Shown here piece by piece: positions 1 to 7,317 of a DNA stretch of 13,365 bases (position 1 is the stretch's first letter; every line of letters starts with the position of its first letter). The DNA comes from Thermoplasmata archaeon (GTDB lineage: Archaea > Thermoplasmatota > E2 > UBA202 > JdFR-43). The notes below the pieces were generated by a model. That model ran no database searches. It saw nothing but the letters and a program-made list of their open reading frames with translations, and was not told the origin of the DNA. The stretch lies in assembly GCA_003650975.1 (NCBI GenBank), contig QMSU01000010.1, forward strand, positions 1 through 13,365, given 5' to 3'. Made by a program: the position numbers and the translations under genes.

Positions 1-60
1 ACCATACGAAACCGGTATAAGGAACTCGCAGAAAAGCTTGATCTGGATGTGGTGCTGTAA
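1..60 (+). CDS. C-terminal end of an unidentified protein (partial)
   Basis: The first frame is open from base 1 and ends at a TAA at 58-60, giving the tail TIRNRYKELAEKLDLDVVL. It is a charged, probably helical C-terminus with codon use like the neighbouring genes. Only 19 residues are visible, so no family can be named. A TATA-like element follows before the next gene, so the two need not share a transcript. Confidence 0.55.
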   Translation, partial: TIRNRYKELAEKLDLDVVL

Positions 61-70
61 CGGCAGTAAC

Positions 71-82
71 CTTAAATAAATT
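71..82 (+). promoter_or_regulatory. TATA-like element for the E2-type gene
   Basis: The AT-rich run CTTAAATAAATT is centred about 26 bases before the ATG at 102. That is the usual archaeal TATA-to-start distance, so transcription would begin at or next to the start codon. No Shine-Dalgarno sequence is seen, which fits a leaderless mRNA. Confidence 0.45.
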
Positions 83-101
83 CAGCAGTTGGTATGGATG
101 G

Positions 102-920
102 ATGATGAAAAGAACAGGTTCATATCAGGTGAAACCCTTTTCAAAAAATCGCAGGAATATTGCCCTGCTGCTGGAGGAGGGTGCACAAAAGCATGGTATT
201 CATGCATTAATCGAGGTTGATGTGACCCGGGCCCGTCAGATCATCCGCGTTCACAGGGAAAGAACGGGTGAGCGCATGTCATTCACCGGATGGATTGTCA
301 GATGCGCAAGCGAGGCAATGGCAAGGCACAGGGAACTGAATGCCTACCGGCACGGGAGAAGGAAAATGGTGGTTTTTGATGATGTGGATGTATCCCTTCC
401 GGTGGAGAGGTATGCTGACGGTGAGGTGAGACCCATGGCGTACATAATCAGGAAGGCAAACGAGAAAAACGTGCGTGAAATTTCCGGTGAAATCCGAAAG
501 GTGCAGGAAGAAATGGTGTCGTCGTCAACCCAGATTCTCGGCCAGAATCTCACCACGCTGGAACGGTTTGCGCTGGGTGCCCCCGCATGGATACAGCGCA
601 TGCTTCTCTGGTTTCTGAAGCGGAACGGATTTTTCAGAAAGGAGCACATGGGAACCCTCGGGGTGACCTCCATTGGCATGTTCGGTAAATTCCCCGGATG
701 GGTTGTACCGCTGGGAATCCCTGCAATGCTCATTGTCGTGGGAGGGATCACCAGAAAACCGGGGGTGGTGGATGACAGAATCGAAATCCGCGAGCGTCTT
801 GGCCTCACCATCACGGTGGATCACGACATGGTGGACGGGGGGCCGCTGGCGAGATTTATCGATACGCTCATTGACCTCATGGAAAATGCATTCGGACTGG
901 AGCAATTGCCCAATGATTAA
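102..920 (+). CDS. Solo 2-oxoacid dehydrogenase E2-type acyltransferase domain protein
   Basis: The 272-residue protein matches the catalytic domain of dihydrolipoamide acyltransferases (CAT/E2 fold). Seen in order are a basic N-terminus like the core start of E2 (PFSKNRRNIA, 12-21), an EVDVT strand (38-42), the ELNAYR segment (78-83), the VSLPVERYADGEVRP segment (about 97-111), and the active-site block DHDMVDGGPLARF with His241 and Asp245 (HxxxDG). The family transfers acyl groups between CoA and a thiol, normally lipoyl. There is no lipoyl domain, no E1/E3-binding domain and no E1 or E3 gene nearby. Residues about 158-183 form an insert rich in W, R and F where classical E2s are shorter. 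A substrate other than lipoate is possible. ATG 105 is an alternative start; the TATA spacing favours 102. Confidence 0.8.
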   Translation: MMKRTGSYQVKPFSKNRRNIALLLEEGAQKHGIHALIEVDVTRARQIIRVHRERTGERMSFTGWIVRCASEAMARHRELNAYRHGRRKMVVFDDVDVSLPVERYADGEVRPMAYIIRKANEKNVREISGEIRKVQEEMVSSSTQILGQNLTTLERFALGAPAWIQRMLLWFLKRNGFFRKEHMGTLGVTSIGMFGKFPGWVVPLGIPAMLIVVGGITRKPGVVDDRIEIRERLGLTITVDHDMVDGGPLARFIDTLIDLMENAFGLEQLPND

Positions 921-936
921 TCCCGGTGGAGCGGGA
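921..936 (+). terminator. Short stem-loop right after the E2-type gene
   Basis: Directly behind the TAA is a perfect 5-bp inverted repeat, TCCCG and CGGGA, around a 6-base loop GTGGAG. No T-run follows. It may mark the 3' end or stabilise the mRNA, but a 5-bp stem is weak evidence. Confidence 0.25.
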
Positions 937-1030
937 GATGCAGCTTAAGGTATTTGAAGATGTCTTTCACCCATGGATGAAATGAATGATATTTCTGCTC
1001 GCAACATCAACACTCCTTCATGGCACATAC

Positions 1031-1064
1031 ATTTATAATCCTCATCTCAATATAATCTCGGAGG
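1031..1064 (+). promoter_or_regulatory. TATA box and Shine-Dalgarno sequence fixing the C25 peptidase start
   Basis: ATTTATAA at 1031-1038 is a good archaeal TATA box and would start transcription near 1060. A strong GGAGG at 1060-1064 lies 5 bases before the ATG at 1070. Both signals sit inside the longer open frame that begins at 986, so the upstream ATG is unlikely to be used. Confidence 0.65.
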
Positions 1065-1069
1065 CAAAA

Positions 1070-2485
1070 ATGAGAGTGAGACGAATAATTCCGGTCATCT
1101 GTGTGGGCCTGCTCCTTTTCAATGCAGGCATTGGGGGAATGGGTGATGTACGGCATGCAGCATCTGGTGATGGTGTACAGATTTCGGAAACACCAGGGAA
1201 TGATGCCTATGAACTGCTCATCATTGCCCCGGCAGCATTTGTCGAAGCGCTCGGGCCGCTTGTGGCACATAAAGAACACCAAGGTGTGGCCACGAAGCTG
1301 GTATCGCTTGATGAGATCTACGGTGGCACCTACTTTTCGGTGAACGGCAGAGACGATGCGGAAAAAATCAAGTATTTCATTAAAAATGCCATTGAAGAAT
1401 GGGGAATAGAATATGTCATGCTGGTGGGCGGCAGAAAGCCGTCTGTAACATCCGAGGAATGGTGGCTCCCCGTACGTTACAGCCATATAGAGGACAATGT
1501 GGCCACCCGGGAAGACCGCTTTGTGAGTGACCTCTACTTTGCAGACATATACGACGAAACCGGCAATTTCTCCGACTGGGACACCAACGGCAACGGCGTG
1601 TTCAGTGAGTGGCTTGCAAACCGGCCCGCCGACGATATTATGGACCTCTACCCGGACGTGTGCGTGGGGCGACTTCCCTGCCGCAACGCATTCGAGGTGG
1701 GCATAATGGTGAACAAGATAATAGCATATGAGAGCAGGAAATGCCCCGACTCGTGGTTCAGGAAGATGGTGGTGGTGGGCGGCGACACCTACACCGATAA
1801 CGATTACTACGAGGGAGAGGTGGCAACCCAGGAGGCACTTGACCGTATGCCGGGATTCGAACCTGTACGGCTGTGGACCTCCGATGGTTCCCTCACCGGC
1901 TGGCGAGATGTTATCCGCGCATTCAACGAAGGATGTGGATTCATCTACTTTGCAGGACACGGGAGCCCCACCACCTGGGCAACCCATCCGCCATATGACG
2001 AGGAGACATGGATTTACGGTCTCCAGACATTTCAGATGCCGCTACTCTCTAACGGAGACATGCTTCCGGTGTGCGTGGTGGGCGGCTGCCACAACAGCAT
2101 GTTCAACATCAGCATCTTCCATTCCACTTGGACATTCGGACTACCTGTGATGGAGTGCTGGAGCTGGCGACTCACCCGCTCTACCAGGGGCGGTGTCATT
2201 GCAACCCTAGGGTGCACGGGACTCGGTTATGGCAAGGAGGACAAACAGGGTCCTGTGAAGGAGGGTGCAGGGGACTGGCTCAACACACTCTTCTTTGAGG
2301 AATACGGGATGGAGGGGAGTCACATGCTGGGAGAGGCGTGGGCAGGTGCCATCACCTCATATCTCAACCAGTTTCCGGTGGATTATACCAAGCGAGCGTT
2401 TGATGACACAGCACTGGATGCAAAAACCGTGCAGGAGTGGGTGCTGCTGGGCGACCCGTCACTCAAAATAGGAGGATATGAATAA
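1070..2485 (+). CDS. Secreted gingipain-like cysteine peptidase (family C25)
   Basis: The start at 1070 gives 471 residues and places a clear Sec signal peptide at the N-terminus: MRVRR followed by a hydrophobic core at about 6-22. The mature part shows the C25 pattern: YELLIIAP, an Asp/Asn-rich metal-binding-like stretch (DTNGNGVFSEW), VCVGRLP, then YFAGHGSP with catalytic His297 and VVGGCHNSMF with catalytic Cys340. The end, LLGDPSLKIGGYE, is the usual close of the catalytic domain. Gingipain-type enzymes are extracellular endopeptidases that cut proteins for nutrition; basic-residue specificity is known for some members but cannot be read here. There is no C-terminal sorting or anchor domain and no transmembrane tail, so free release or loose cell association is inferred. 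The gene stands alone with its own promoter. Confidence 0.88.
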   Translation: MRVRRIIPVICVGLLLFNAGIGGMGDVRHAASGDGVQISETPGNDAYELLIIAPAAFVEALGPLVAHKEHQGVATKLVSLDEIYGGTYFSVNGRDDAEKIKYFIKNAIEEWGIEYVMLVGGRKPSVTSEEWWLPVRYSHIEDNVATREDRFVSDLYFADIYDETGNFSDWDTNGNGVFSEWLANRPADDIMDLYPDVCVGRLPCRNAFEVGIMVNKIIAYESRKCPDSWFRKMVVVGGDTYTDNDYYEGEVATQEALDRMPGFEPVRLWTSDGSLTGWRDVIRAFNEGCGFIYFAGHGSPTTWATHPPYDEETWIYGLQTFQMPLLSNGDMLPVCVVGGCHNSMFNISIFHSTWTFGLPVMECWSWRLTRSTRGGVIATLGCTGLGYGKEDKQGPVKEGAGDWLNTLFFEEYGMEGSHMLGEAWAGAITSYLNQFPVDYTKRAFDDTALDAKTVQEWVLLGDPSLKIGGYE

Positions 2486-2513
2486 ACACCGGAAGAACCT
2501 GTGACTGCATCTG

Positions 2514-2533
2514 CTTTCATATTCCAATGAAAG
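2514..2533 (+). terminator. 7-bp inverted repeat downstream of the C25 peptidase
   Basis: CTTTCAT at 2514-2520 and ATGAAAG at 2527-2533 form a perfect 7-bp stem with a 6-base loop, starting 28 bases after the peptidase stop. No long T-run follows directly. A terminator or mRNA 3' stem-loop is plausible; a protein-binding palindrome is the alternative. Confidence 0.35.
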
Positions 2534-2594
2534 ATGGTGCAACTGAGCATTAGTTTATCCTCCCTCTCTTCATCCAATCTTTTGCGAGAGCCAA

Positions 2595-2629
2595 GATTTA
2601 TAAGTTTCGTTCAGTTGTATTGTGGGGGG
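2595..2629 (+). promoter_or_regulatory. TATA box and G-rich ribosome-binding site for the GyrI-like gene
   Basis: GATTTATAAG at 2595-2604 is a TATA box centred about 33 bases before the ATG at 2633, and a run of six G at 2624-2629 can act as Shine-Dalgarno sequence. The predicted leader is only a few bases. These signals lie inside the longer frame starting at 2534, which argues for the 2633 start. Confidence 0.55.
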
Positions 2630-2632
2630 ACT

Positions 2633-3103
2633 ATGGAAAAAATAAAGGTGAAAAAAACAAAACCCATAAAGGTGGCGTACATTGAGCATGTGGGACCCTA
2701 CGACAGGATTCCCTGGGATGAGTACATGTCCCGCCTGTTCAGGTGGGCAAAGGAGCATAAGGTGCGACCAGGTTTCAGGGGGATTGGCATCTATTTCGAC
2801 AATCCGGAGCAGGTTTCTCCCGAAGAGTGCCGGAGCGAGGTGGCAATCCAGATAAAGGGGGATGCGCAGGGAAGCGAAGGGATACTGGTGAAGGAGCTTC
2901 CGGAAATGGAGGTTGCCACAACCAGATACAAGGGTCCTGCAAACCAGCTCGGAGAAATCTACAGAAAAATCGGGGGGTGGATGGAGGAAAACGGCTATGA
3001 ATGGGCCGGCCCCTCCATGGAGATATACTCCAGAAAACCCAGGGTGGTGAAGGGCGAGGTCATCATTTCCATCACCATTCAGGTGCCGATTAAAAAGAAA
3101 TAG
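2633..3103 (+). CDS. GyrI-like small-molecule-binding domain protein
   Basis: From ATG 2633 the protein has 156 residues. It resembles the effector-binding domain of the GyrI/AraC_E_bind (SOUL-like) superfamily as a single domain: an early YIEHVGPYDRIP segment, the GIGIYFDNPEQVSPEECRSEVAIQIKG stretch in which these domains typically carry Asp/Pro and Glu, a VATTRYKGP segment like the second repeat, a helix IYRKIGGWMEENGYE, and SMEIYSRKP near the end followed by a final strand. Members bind drugs or other small hydrophobic ligands, and some hydrolyse them or inhibit gyrase. No DNA-binding domain is fused, so it is not by itself a regulator. No partner gene overlaps it. The ligand cannot be told. 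Confidence 0.8.
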   Translation: MEKIKVKKTKPIKVAYIEHVGPYDRIPWDEYMSRLFRWAKEHKVRPGFRGIGIYFDNPEQVSPEECRSEVAIQIKGDAQGSEGILVKELPEMEVATTRYKGPANQLGEIYRKIGGWMEENGYEWAGPSMEIYSRKPRVVKGEVIISITIQVPIKKK

Positions 3104-3212
3104 CGTGAATGCATCGCTTGCTGCATCGTACCCTTTCCAACCTCAGTTTCACCACCACGCCTCATATCGTCATTACTCCAGATAAAAAGAACGCAGAGCC
3201 TGCAGGCGAAAC

Positions 3213-3249
3213 CATTATAAATGCCGGTGACCCTCGCAAAATCTTTTAA
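3213..3249 (+). promoter_or_regulatory. Candidate TATA elements for the NreA-SplB operon
   Basis: Two AT-rich elements precede the gene: ATTATAAAT near 3213-3221 and CTTTTAAT at 3242-3249. The second lies about 25 bases before the GTG at 3271 and would give a leaderless transcript starting there. The first would give a leader of roughly 25 bases. Confidence 0.35.
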
Positions 3250-3270
3250 TCCCCTCGCGTTTGAGAAAAG

Positions 3271-4512
3271 GTGAAGACGCGGCCACGGGCGCACATCGGC
3301 ATGGGCGAGAGCATATGCATACGGTGTCGTGGCACAAAGATGCTGTGCGGAAAGCCCCGGTGCCCGGTGCTGGTGAAATACTACAAGAAACAGGAGGCGG
3401 AACCTCTCATTGACAGGACGGTACTGTTCGGTGCCTCACCACCCTCCATTTTTGTGGGGAGATATGGCTATCCGAAGGTGTATGCGGGGCCGATGCTTCC
3501 TCCGGTGAAGGGCGATACTTCCCTCATGGACACTCCTGAGATGTGGCACGGTAAGAGAATAGACGATATTGTTGATTTCCGTATGAAACTGGTGAGGGGG
3601 AAACATCTCATCGACGTGGCCAATGCCAGCGGCAAAATTGTCGATTACACGCAGGAGATCGCCATGGCGGCACGACCGGTTGAGATGGAGGTTGAATTCG
3701 AGAAAAAACCGAGAGGTGTCATTGCGCTTTACGATGAGGTGCAGCCGCATGGCCCATCAGCCAGGATAAGGAAGATGTGGGTGGCCAACGCAAAGGTGGA
3801 CCATCGCATAGAGAAGGTGTATTATGATGAAATGAGGGCCACGGAGGCTGTGCTGTGGCTGTATGAGAACGGAGCCTTTGTTTCCTCCATCCAGAAGGCA
3901 TTTTCAGCGGGTATTGTGGGTATCAACAAAAAGTTCGTCCCCACACGATGGAGTATCACCGCGGTTGACGACATCATCGGAAAACACGGCGTGGCGGAGG
4001 TGAAGACCTATGACTGGCTCAACGAGTGCCGCGTATATTACACGAAGAGTCTGGACAATCTGTGGGTGGTGCTTCTGTACCCGAACAGCTGGCAGTACGA
4101 ACTCATTGAGGCATGGTATCCCCACACCACCTGGAACCCGCTGGGAAAACAGATTGTCATCTTTGGCGACCATGAGTATTATCAGGGAAGAAAGGAGTAC
4201 GCTTCCATAGGGGGCTGCTACTATGCGGCGCGGCTGGCGGTGACAGAAAAGCTGCGGGCGGAAAAACGCCAGGCGGGGGCGGTGGTTCTCCGCGAGATAC
4301 ATCCTGGCTACATAATGCCGGTGGGCGTATGGAACGTTAGGGAGAATGTGCGCCAGGCACTGCGAGGTGAACCGAAAAAATTCGACAGTGTGAACGAGGC
4401 TCTGCTGTTCATATCGTCAATTCTTCACATCCCCATAAAGCGGTGGGTCGAAACGAGCGAACTTCTCCGGCATACATTATACCAGAGGAAAATTGAGGAT
4501 TTCATACAATGA
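3271..4512 (+). CDS. nreA: NreA-family archaeal DNA repair protein with C-terminal PIP-like motif
   Basis: The 413-residue product has the two-part architecture of the Nre (novel repair in archaea) family, formerly DUF650/DUF651. Near the N-terminus four cysteines, Cys16, Cys19, Cys26 and Cys31, make a compact probable zinc site. Family-like stretches follow: PPSIFVGRYGYPKVYAGP, then DTPEMWHG and VDFRMKLVRG. The last residues contain QRKIEDFI (405-412), close to the PCNA-interacting pattern Q-x-x-[ILM]-x-x-[FY]-x. In Haloferax volcanii NreA acts in repair of mitomycin C damage together with PCNA. The start is GTG at 3271; ATG at 3301 also keeps the cysteines intact, but has no ribosome-binding site. 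The stop overlaps the next start in ATGA, so the two proteins are probably made together. Confidence 0.85.
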   Translation: MKTRPRAHIGMGESICIRCRGTKMLCGKPRCPVLVKYYKKQEAEPLIDRTVLFGASPPSIFVGRYGYPKVYAGPMLPPVKGDTSLMDTPEMWHGKRIDDIVDFRMKLVRGKHLIDVANASGKIVDYTQEIAMAARPVEMEVEFEKKPRGVIALYDEVQPHGPSARIRKMWVANAKVDHRIEKVYYDEMRATEAVLWLYENGAFVSSIQKAFSAGIVGINKKFVPTRWSITAVDDIIGKHGVAEVKTYDWLNECRVYYTKSLDNLWVVLLYPNSWQYELIEAWYPHTTWNPLGKQIVIFGDHEYYQGRKEYASIGGCYYAARLAVTEKLRAEKRQAGAVVLREIHPGYIMPVGVWNVRENVRQALRGEPKKFDSVNEALLFISSILHIPIKRWVETSELLRHTLYQRKIEDFIQ

Positions 4513-5285
4513 TACGGGAAACATGGTGCAAATCGGCCCTTACGATCTCCAAACTGCCCGGCATAGAGTACTCACTCAATCCCTATGTGGGGTGCCAGCA
4601 CGCCTGTGTGTACTGTTACGTTCCCAGTGTAATGCACCTCAAAAGGGATGAGTGGGGAAAGACGGTGCACGCAAAGGTGAACATCCCATCTGTACTCCAG
4701 AAAGAAATAAAAAAAAGGTCAAGGGGCATCGTGGGCATATCCACCTCCACCGATGCCTATCAGCCGGCGGAAAAGAGTTATGAACTCACCAGAAAATGCC
4801 TGACGGTGCTGGCACGCCATGACTGGCCGGTGGACATACTCACCAAGTCAGATCTGGTTCTGAGGGATATCGATATACTCGCGCGGTTCAGTGATGTGAG
4901 GGTTGGCTTCACCATACCAACGCTGAATGACAAGAGCCGCAGGCTGCTGGAGCCTCACGCACCATCCATCGAACGGCGTCTTTCGGCGCTGAGGGAATGC
5001 GGAGAAAACGGCTTGCGTACCTATGTGTTCTGCGGACCCCTCTTTCCTGATGTTGAAAAGGAAGGGGTGAAGAACTGCGTGGATGTATTCATTGATGCCG
5101 GGGCGGAGGAGATAATCATTGACAGTTTTCATCTGAAGCGTGGCATATGGGAGTCCATGGCATCGGTGATCCCTGATGAGGAGAAAATGATATTCGAAGA
5201 AAGAATCAGAGGGGCTGTGAAACTTTTTTCCGAATTCGAGCGTCACTGCCGCGGAAGAATAACACTTACACGTGCGTTTGCCTGA
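4509..5285 (+). CDS. SplB-family (spore photoproduct lyase-like) radical SAM protein
   Basis: This 258-residue protein has the radical SAM signature Cys29-x3-Cys33-x2-Cys36 within NPYVGCQHACVYCYVP, which binds the 4Fe-4S cluster and S-adenosylmethionine. The surrounding pattern (SLNPYVGC, GISTSTDAYQPAEKSYELTRKCL, ILTKSDLVLRDIDIL) is that of the SplB-like family, COG1533. The founding member repairs UV-made thymine dimers in bacterial spores, but this protein is shorter than the about 340-residue spore enzyme, and most short relatives have no proven substrate. Other cysteines occur later (for example in YVFCGP), so a hydrogen-donor cysteine is possible but unproven. It starts in a 4-base ATGA overlap with nreA and ends 2 bases from the convergent rhodanese gene. 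The link to NreA suggests a role in nucleic-acid repair or modification. Confidence 0.82.
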   Translation: MIRETWCKSALTISKLPGIEYSLNPYVGCQHACVYCYVPSVMHLKRDEWGKTVHAKVNIPSVLQKEIKKRSRGIVGISTSTDAYQPAEKSYELTRKCLTVLARHDWPVDILTKSDLVLRDIDILARFSDVRVGFTIPTLNDKSRRLLEPHAPSIERRLSALRECGENGLRTYVFCGPLFPDVEKEGVKNCVDVFIDAGAEEIIIDSFHLKRGIWESMASVIPDEEKMIFEERIRGAVKLFSEFERHCRGRITLTRAFA

Positions 5286-5287
5286 GT

Positions 5288-5761
5288 TCAGCCGCCGAAG
5301 CCAAAGCCGCTCACCGTGGGAAGGCCCTCCGCCTTCCATTCATTGATGCCGCCGAGCATATTGTAAAGCACACCGGAAAATCCACTGTCGAGCAGGATAT
5401 GACCCGCAATGTTGCTTCTGTTGGCGCTCCTGCAGTACAAAATGACCTCCTTTCCGTTGAAGAGAATGTTGAATATCTTTGCAAAGAGCGGTTTTTCTAT
5501 GAGCTGGAGCGGATAGAGAAGTGGTTTATCGTACATGTGGGGTGTGGCGATTCGTTCGTTGGCATATTCCTCAAATGTTCGCACATCCACCATATACTGT
5601 ATGCCATCTTCCTCGCTCTGGAGCATCTCCCATACCTCCTGTACGGTAACATTGATGAGGTCTCCCTGCTGATGGACGATAAGTGGTCTTCCCTCGCCTC
5701 CCTCAAAAAGAGGGACGGTAAAGAGCAGGAGTGCTGCCATGACGATAACTTTTTTATTCAT
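5288..5761 (-). CDS. Exported single-domain rhodanese-like protein
   Basis: The 157-residue protein starts with MNKK and a hydrophobic segment at about 5-19, a probable signal peptide; no L-x-G-C lipobox follows. The remainder is one rhodanese domain: VDVRTFEEYANERI (the D-V-R-x-x-x-E-Y-x-x-x-H/R-I pattern) at about 58-71, and active loop YCRSANRS with nucleophile Cys110, then GFSGVLYNMLGGINEWKAEGLP. Rhodaneses carry sulfur as cysteine persulfide or act as redox or sulfur-binding proteins. The six-residue loop after the cysteine is of sulfurtransferase size. An extracytoplasmic location is inferred. The C-terminal GFGFGG tail is short and glycine-rich. It shares a divergent promoter region with the first glutamine synthetase. 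Confidence 0.85.
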   Translation of the reverse strand: MNKKVIVMAALLLFTVPLFEGGEGRPLIVHQQGDLINVTVQEVWEMLQSEEDGIQYMVDVRTFEEYANERIATPHMYDKPLLYPLQLIEKPLFAKIFNILFNGKEVILYCRSANRSNIAGHILLDSGFSGVLYNMLGGINEWKAEGLPTVSGFGFGG

Positions 5762-5780
5762 GGAATATAATTAACAATTG

Positions 5781-5790
5781 TTTAATAAAA
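5781..5790 (-). promoter_or_regulatory. TATA-like element for the rhodanese gene
   Basis: On the - strand TTTTATTAAA is centred about 25 bases before the ATG at 5761, again predicting transcription from the start codon. No Shine-Dalgarno sequence is visible. Confidence 0.4.
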
Positions 5791-5878
5791 GTTTCCTTCA
5801 GATTTTGAGAAATAATGAAAAGTGGATGTTGCACATTCACATCATATTCATAATTATCTTATTTGCTGAAGATGCGGG

Positions 5879-5903
5879 AAAATATCTGACCAAATATTTT
5901 TTA
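5879..5903 (+). promoter_or_regulatory. TATA region with inverted repeat before glutamine synthetase 1
   Basis: An AT-rich run at 5894-5903 (ATATTTTTTA) is about 27 bases before the ATG at 5927 and is the probable TATA box; no ribosome-binding site is seen. AAAATAT at 5879-5885 and ATATTTT at 5894-5900 form a 7-bp inverted repeat with an 8-base spacer that overlaps the TATA box. A repressor could sit there, but arms made only of A and T may arise by chance. Confidence 0.35.
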
Positions 5904-5926
5904 TTCTCATTTCTTTTCCTATACTG

Positions 5927-7312
5927 ATGACAAAACACCGTTTTATGAATGATGAAGACGTGCTCAACTTCTTGGAAAATGAGGGAAAGGACGTAAAATT
6001 CATAAACCTGCTTTTTCCGGACATTCTGGGGGAGTTAAGAGGGTTTGGGATCCCTTCCTATGAGCTGGATGAGGCATTTAAAGAGGGAAGGGGTTTTGAC
6101 GGTTCTTCCATTGAGGGGCTTGTAAGGGTGGAAGAGAGTGATTTGCTTGTCTTTCCGAATGCGGAAACGTTTCGTATCCTTCCATGGCAATACGAGGATT
6201 GTGACAGCTCCCGTTACAGGGTGGGGTGTCTATTCTGTGATATCTTGAATCCGGATGGCACCCACAGTTTTGGCGATACCAGGTATGTGTTGAAAAGAAC
6301 GATGGAAAAAATGAATAAACAGGGGTATTCATCGTTTAAAGTTGGACCTGAACTGGAATTTTTTTATTTCAGAGACTCCCAAACCCCGATGGTGTTGGAC
6401 AAAGGAGATTATTTCAGCATGGGCATCGGTGATCCTTACGAATATCTGAGAAAAAAAACTGCTCTTGGTCTGTTAAAAATGGGCATCATTCCGGAGTACG
6501 GGCACCATGAGGTTGCTCCATCCCAGCATGAGATAGATTTGAGGTATACAGATGCTCTTCAAATGGCTGATGCCACCATGCTTTTCAGATATGTTGTGAA
6601 GGAATTTGCACGAAGAGAGGGAATATACGCAACATTCATGCCAAAGCCACTGGATGGAGAAAACGGAAATGGTATGCATGTGCATCAGTCTCTATGGAAA
6701 GACCGGGAAAACCTCTTTTTTGATGAGAAAAATGCATATCATCTCTCAGATATTGCACAAAGATATATTGCAGGATTGATGATGCATATACGTGAAATAA
6801 CTTCTGTTCTCAACCAATGGGTGAATTCTTTCAAGCGGTTAGTCCCCGGATATGAGGCTCCTGTTTACATTGCATGGGGACAGAGGAACCGCTCGGCATT
6901 GATACGAATCCCTGAGTACAAGCCAGGGAAAGAAAATGCCATGAGGGTGGAACTGAGAAGCCCTGATCCAGGATGCAATCCATATCTTGCATTTTCACTC
7001 ATGCTTGCGGCGGGCATGCTGGGGATAGAGAAGGAGTATGAACTATCTCCTCCATGTGAGGAGGATATATATCACCTACCGCCAGAGGAAAGAGGAAAAA
7101 TCGGCGTGCAATCCCTACCGGGGAATCTCGAGGAAGCAATAGAGATCACAAGAAGCAGTGAGCTGGTTAAAAAAACACTCGGCACCCATCTCTTTGAAAA
7201 GTTTATTGCCAACAAAGAAAAAGAGATTCAAAACTACAGGCAGGAGATGGGCCATAAATATGACAGGCGGGTAAGTCCATTCGAAATAGCGCACAATCTC
7301 CCAAGGTTATAA
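5927..7312 (+). CDS. glnA: Glutamine synthetase, type I
   Basis: The 461-residue protein is a complete type I glutamine synthetase, which makes glutamine from glutamate, ammonia and ATP in the cytoplasm as a dodecamer. The active-site elements are all present: FDGSSIEG with Asp58, the metal ligands Glu142 and Glu144 (GPELEFF), Glu195 and Glu202 (HHEVAPSQHE), His251 (GNGMHVH), the flexible-loop Glu310 (PGYEAPV), Arg322 (NRSALIRIP), and Glu342/Arg344 (RVELRSPDP). The 25-residue insertion typical of adenylylated GSI-beta enzymes is not apparent. Tyr382 lies in IYHLPPE, the place of the adenylylation site, but no adenylyltransferase gene is in the window. The gene has a leaderless-type promoter and lower GC than its left-hand neighbours. 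It ends 5 bases from a convergent paralogue. Confidence 0.93.
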   Translation: MTKHRFMNDEDVLNFLENEGKDVKFINLLFPDILGELRGFGIPSYELDEAFKEGRGFDGSSIEGLVRVEESDLLVFPNAETFRILPWQYEDCDSSRYRVGCLFCDILNPDGTHSFGDTRYVLKRTMEKMNKQGYSSFKVGPELEFFYFRDSQTPMVLDKGDYFSMGIGDPYEYLRKKTALGLLKMGIIPEYGHHEVAPSQHEIDLRYTDALQMADATMLFRYVVKEFARREGIYATFMPKPLDGENGNGMHVHQSLWKDRENLFFDEKNAYHLSDIAQRYIAGLMMHIREITSVLNQWVNSFKRLVPGYEAPVYIAWGQRNRSALIRIPEYKPGKENAMRVELRSPDPGCNPYLAFSLMLAAGMLGIEKEYELSPPCEEDIYHLPPEERGKIGVQSLPGNLEEAIEITRSSELVKKTLGTHLFEKFIANKEKEIQNYRQEMGHKYDRRVSPFEIAHNLPRL

Positions 7313-7317
7313 CGCTT

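Noticed and set aside
986..1069. N-terminal extension of the C25 peptidase from ATG 986
   Set aside because: The TATA box and GGAGG would lie inside the coding sequence and the signal peptide would be internal.
1007..1987. Long - strand frame of 326 codons opposite the C25 peptidase
   Set aside because: Its translation is rich in His, Cys and Val with no domain-like pattern, and it is the antisense of a gene with intact catalytic motifs.
2519..2545. Possible C/D box guide RNA (ATGAAAGATGG ... CTGA)
   Set aside because: The C box does not match RTGATGA and no D' or C' box is present.
2534..2632. N-terminal extension of the GyrI-like protein from ATG 2534
   Set aside because: The TATA box at 2595-2604 and the G-run at 2624-2629 point to 2633, and the extra 33 residues do not resemble the domain.
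3109..3126. ATGCA ... TGCAT repeat after the GyrI-like gene
   Set aside because: The stem is only 5 bp with an 8-base loop, and part of the signal is a direct repeat of TGCATCG.
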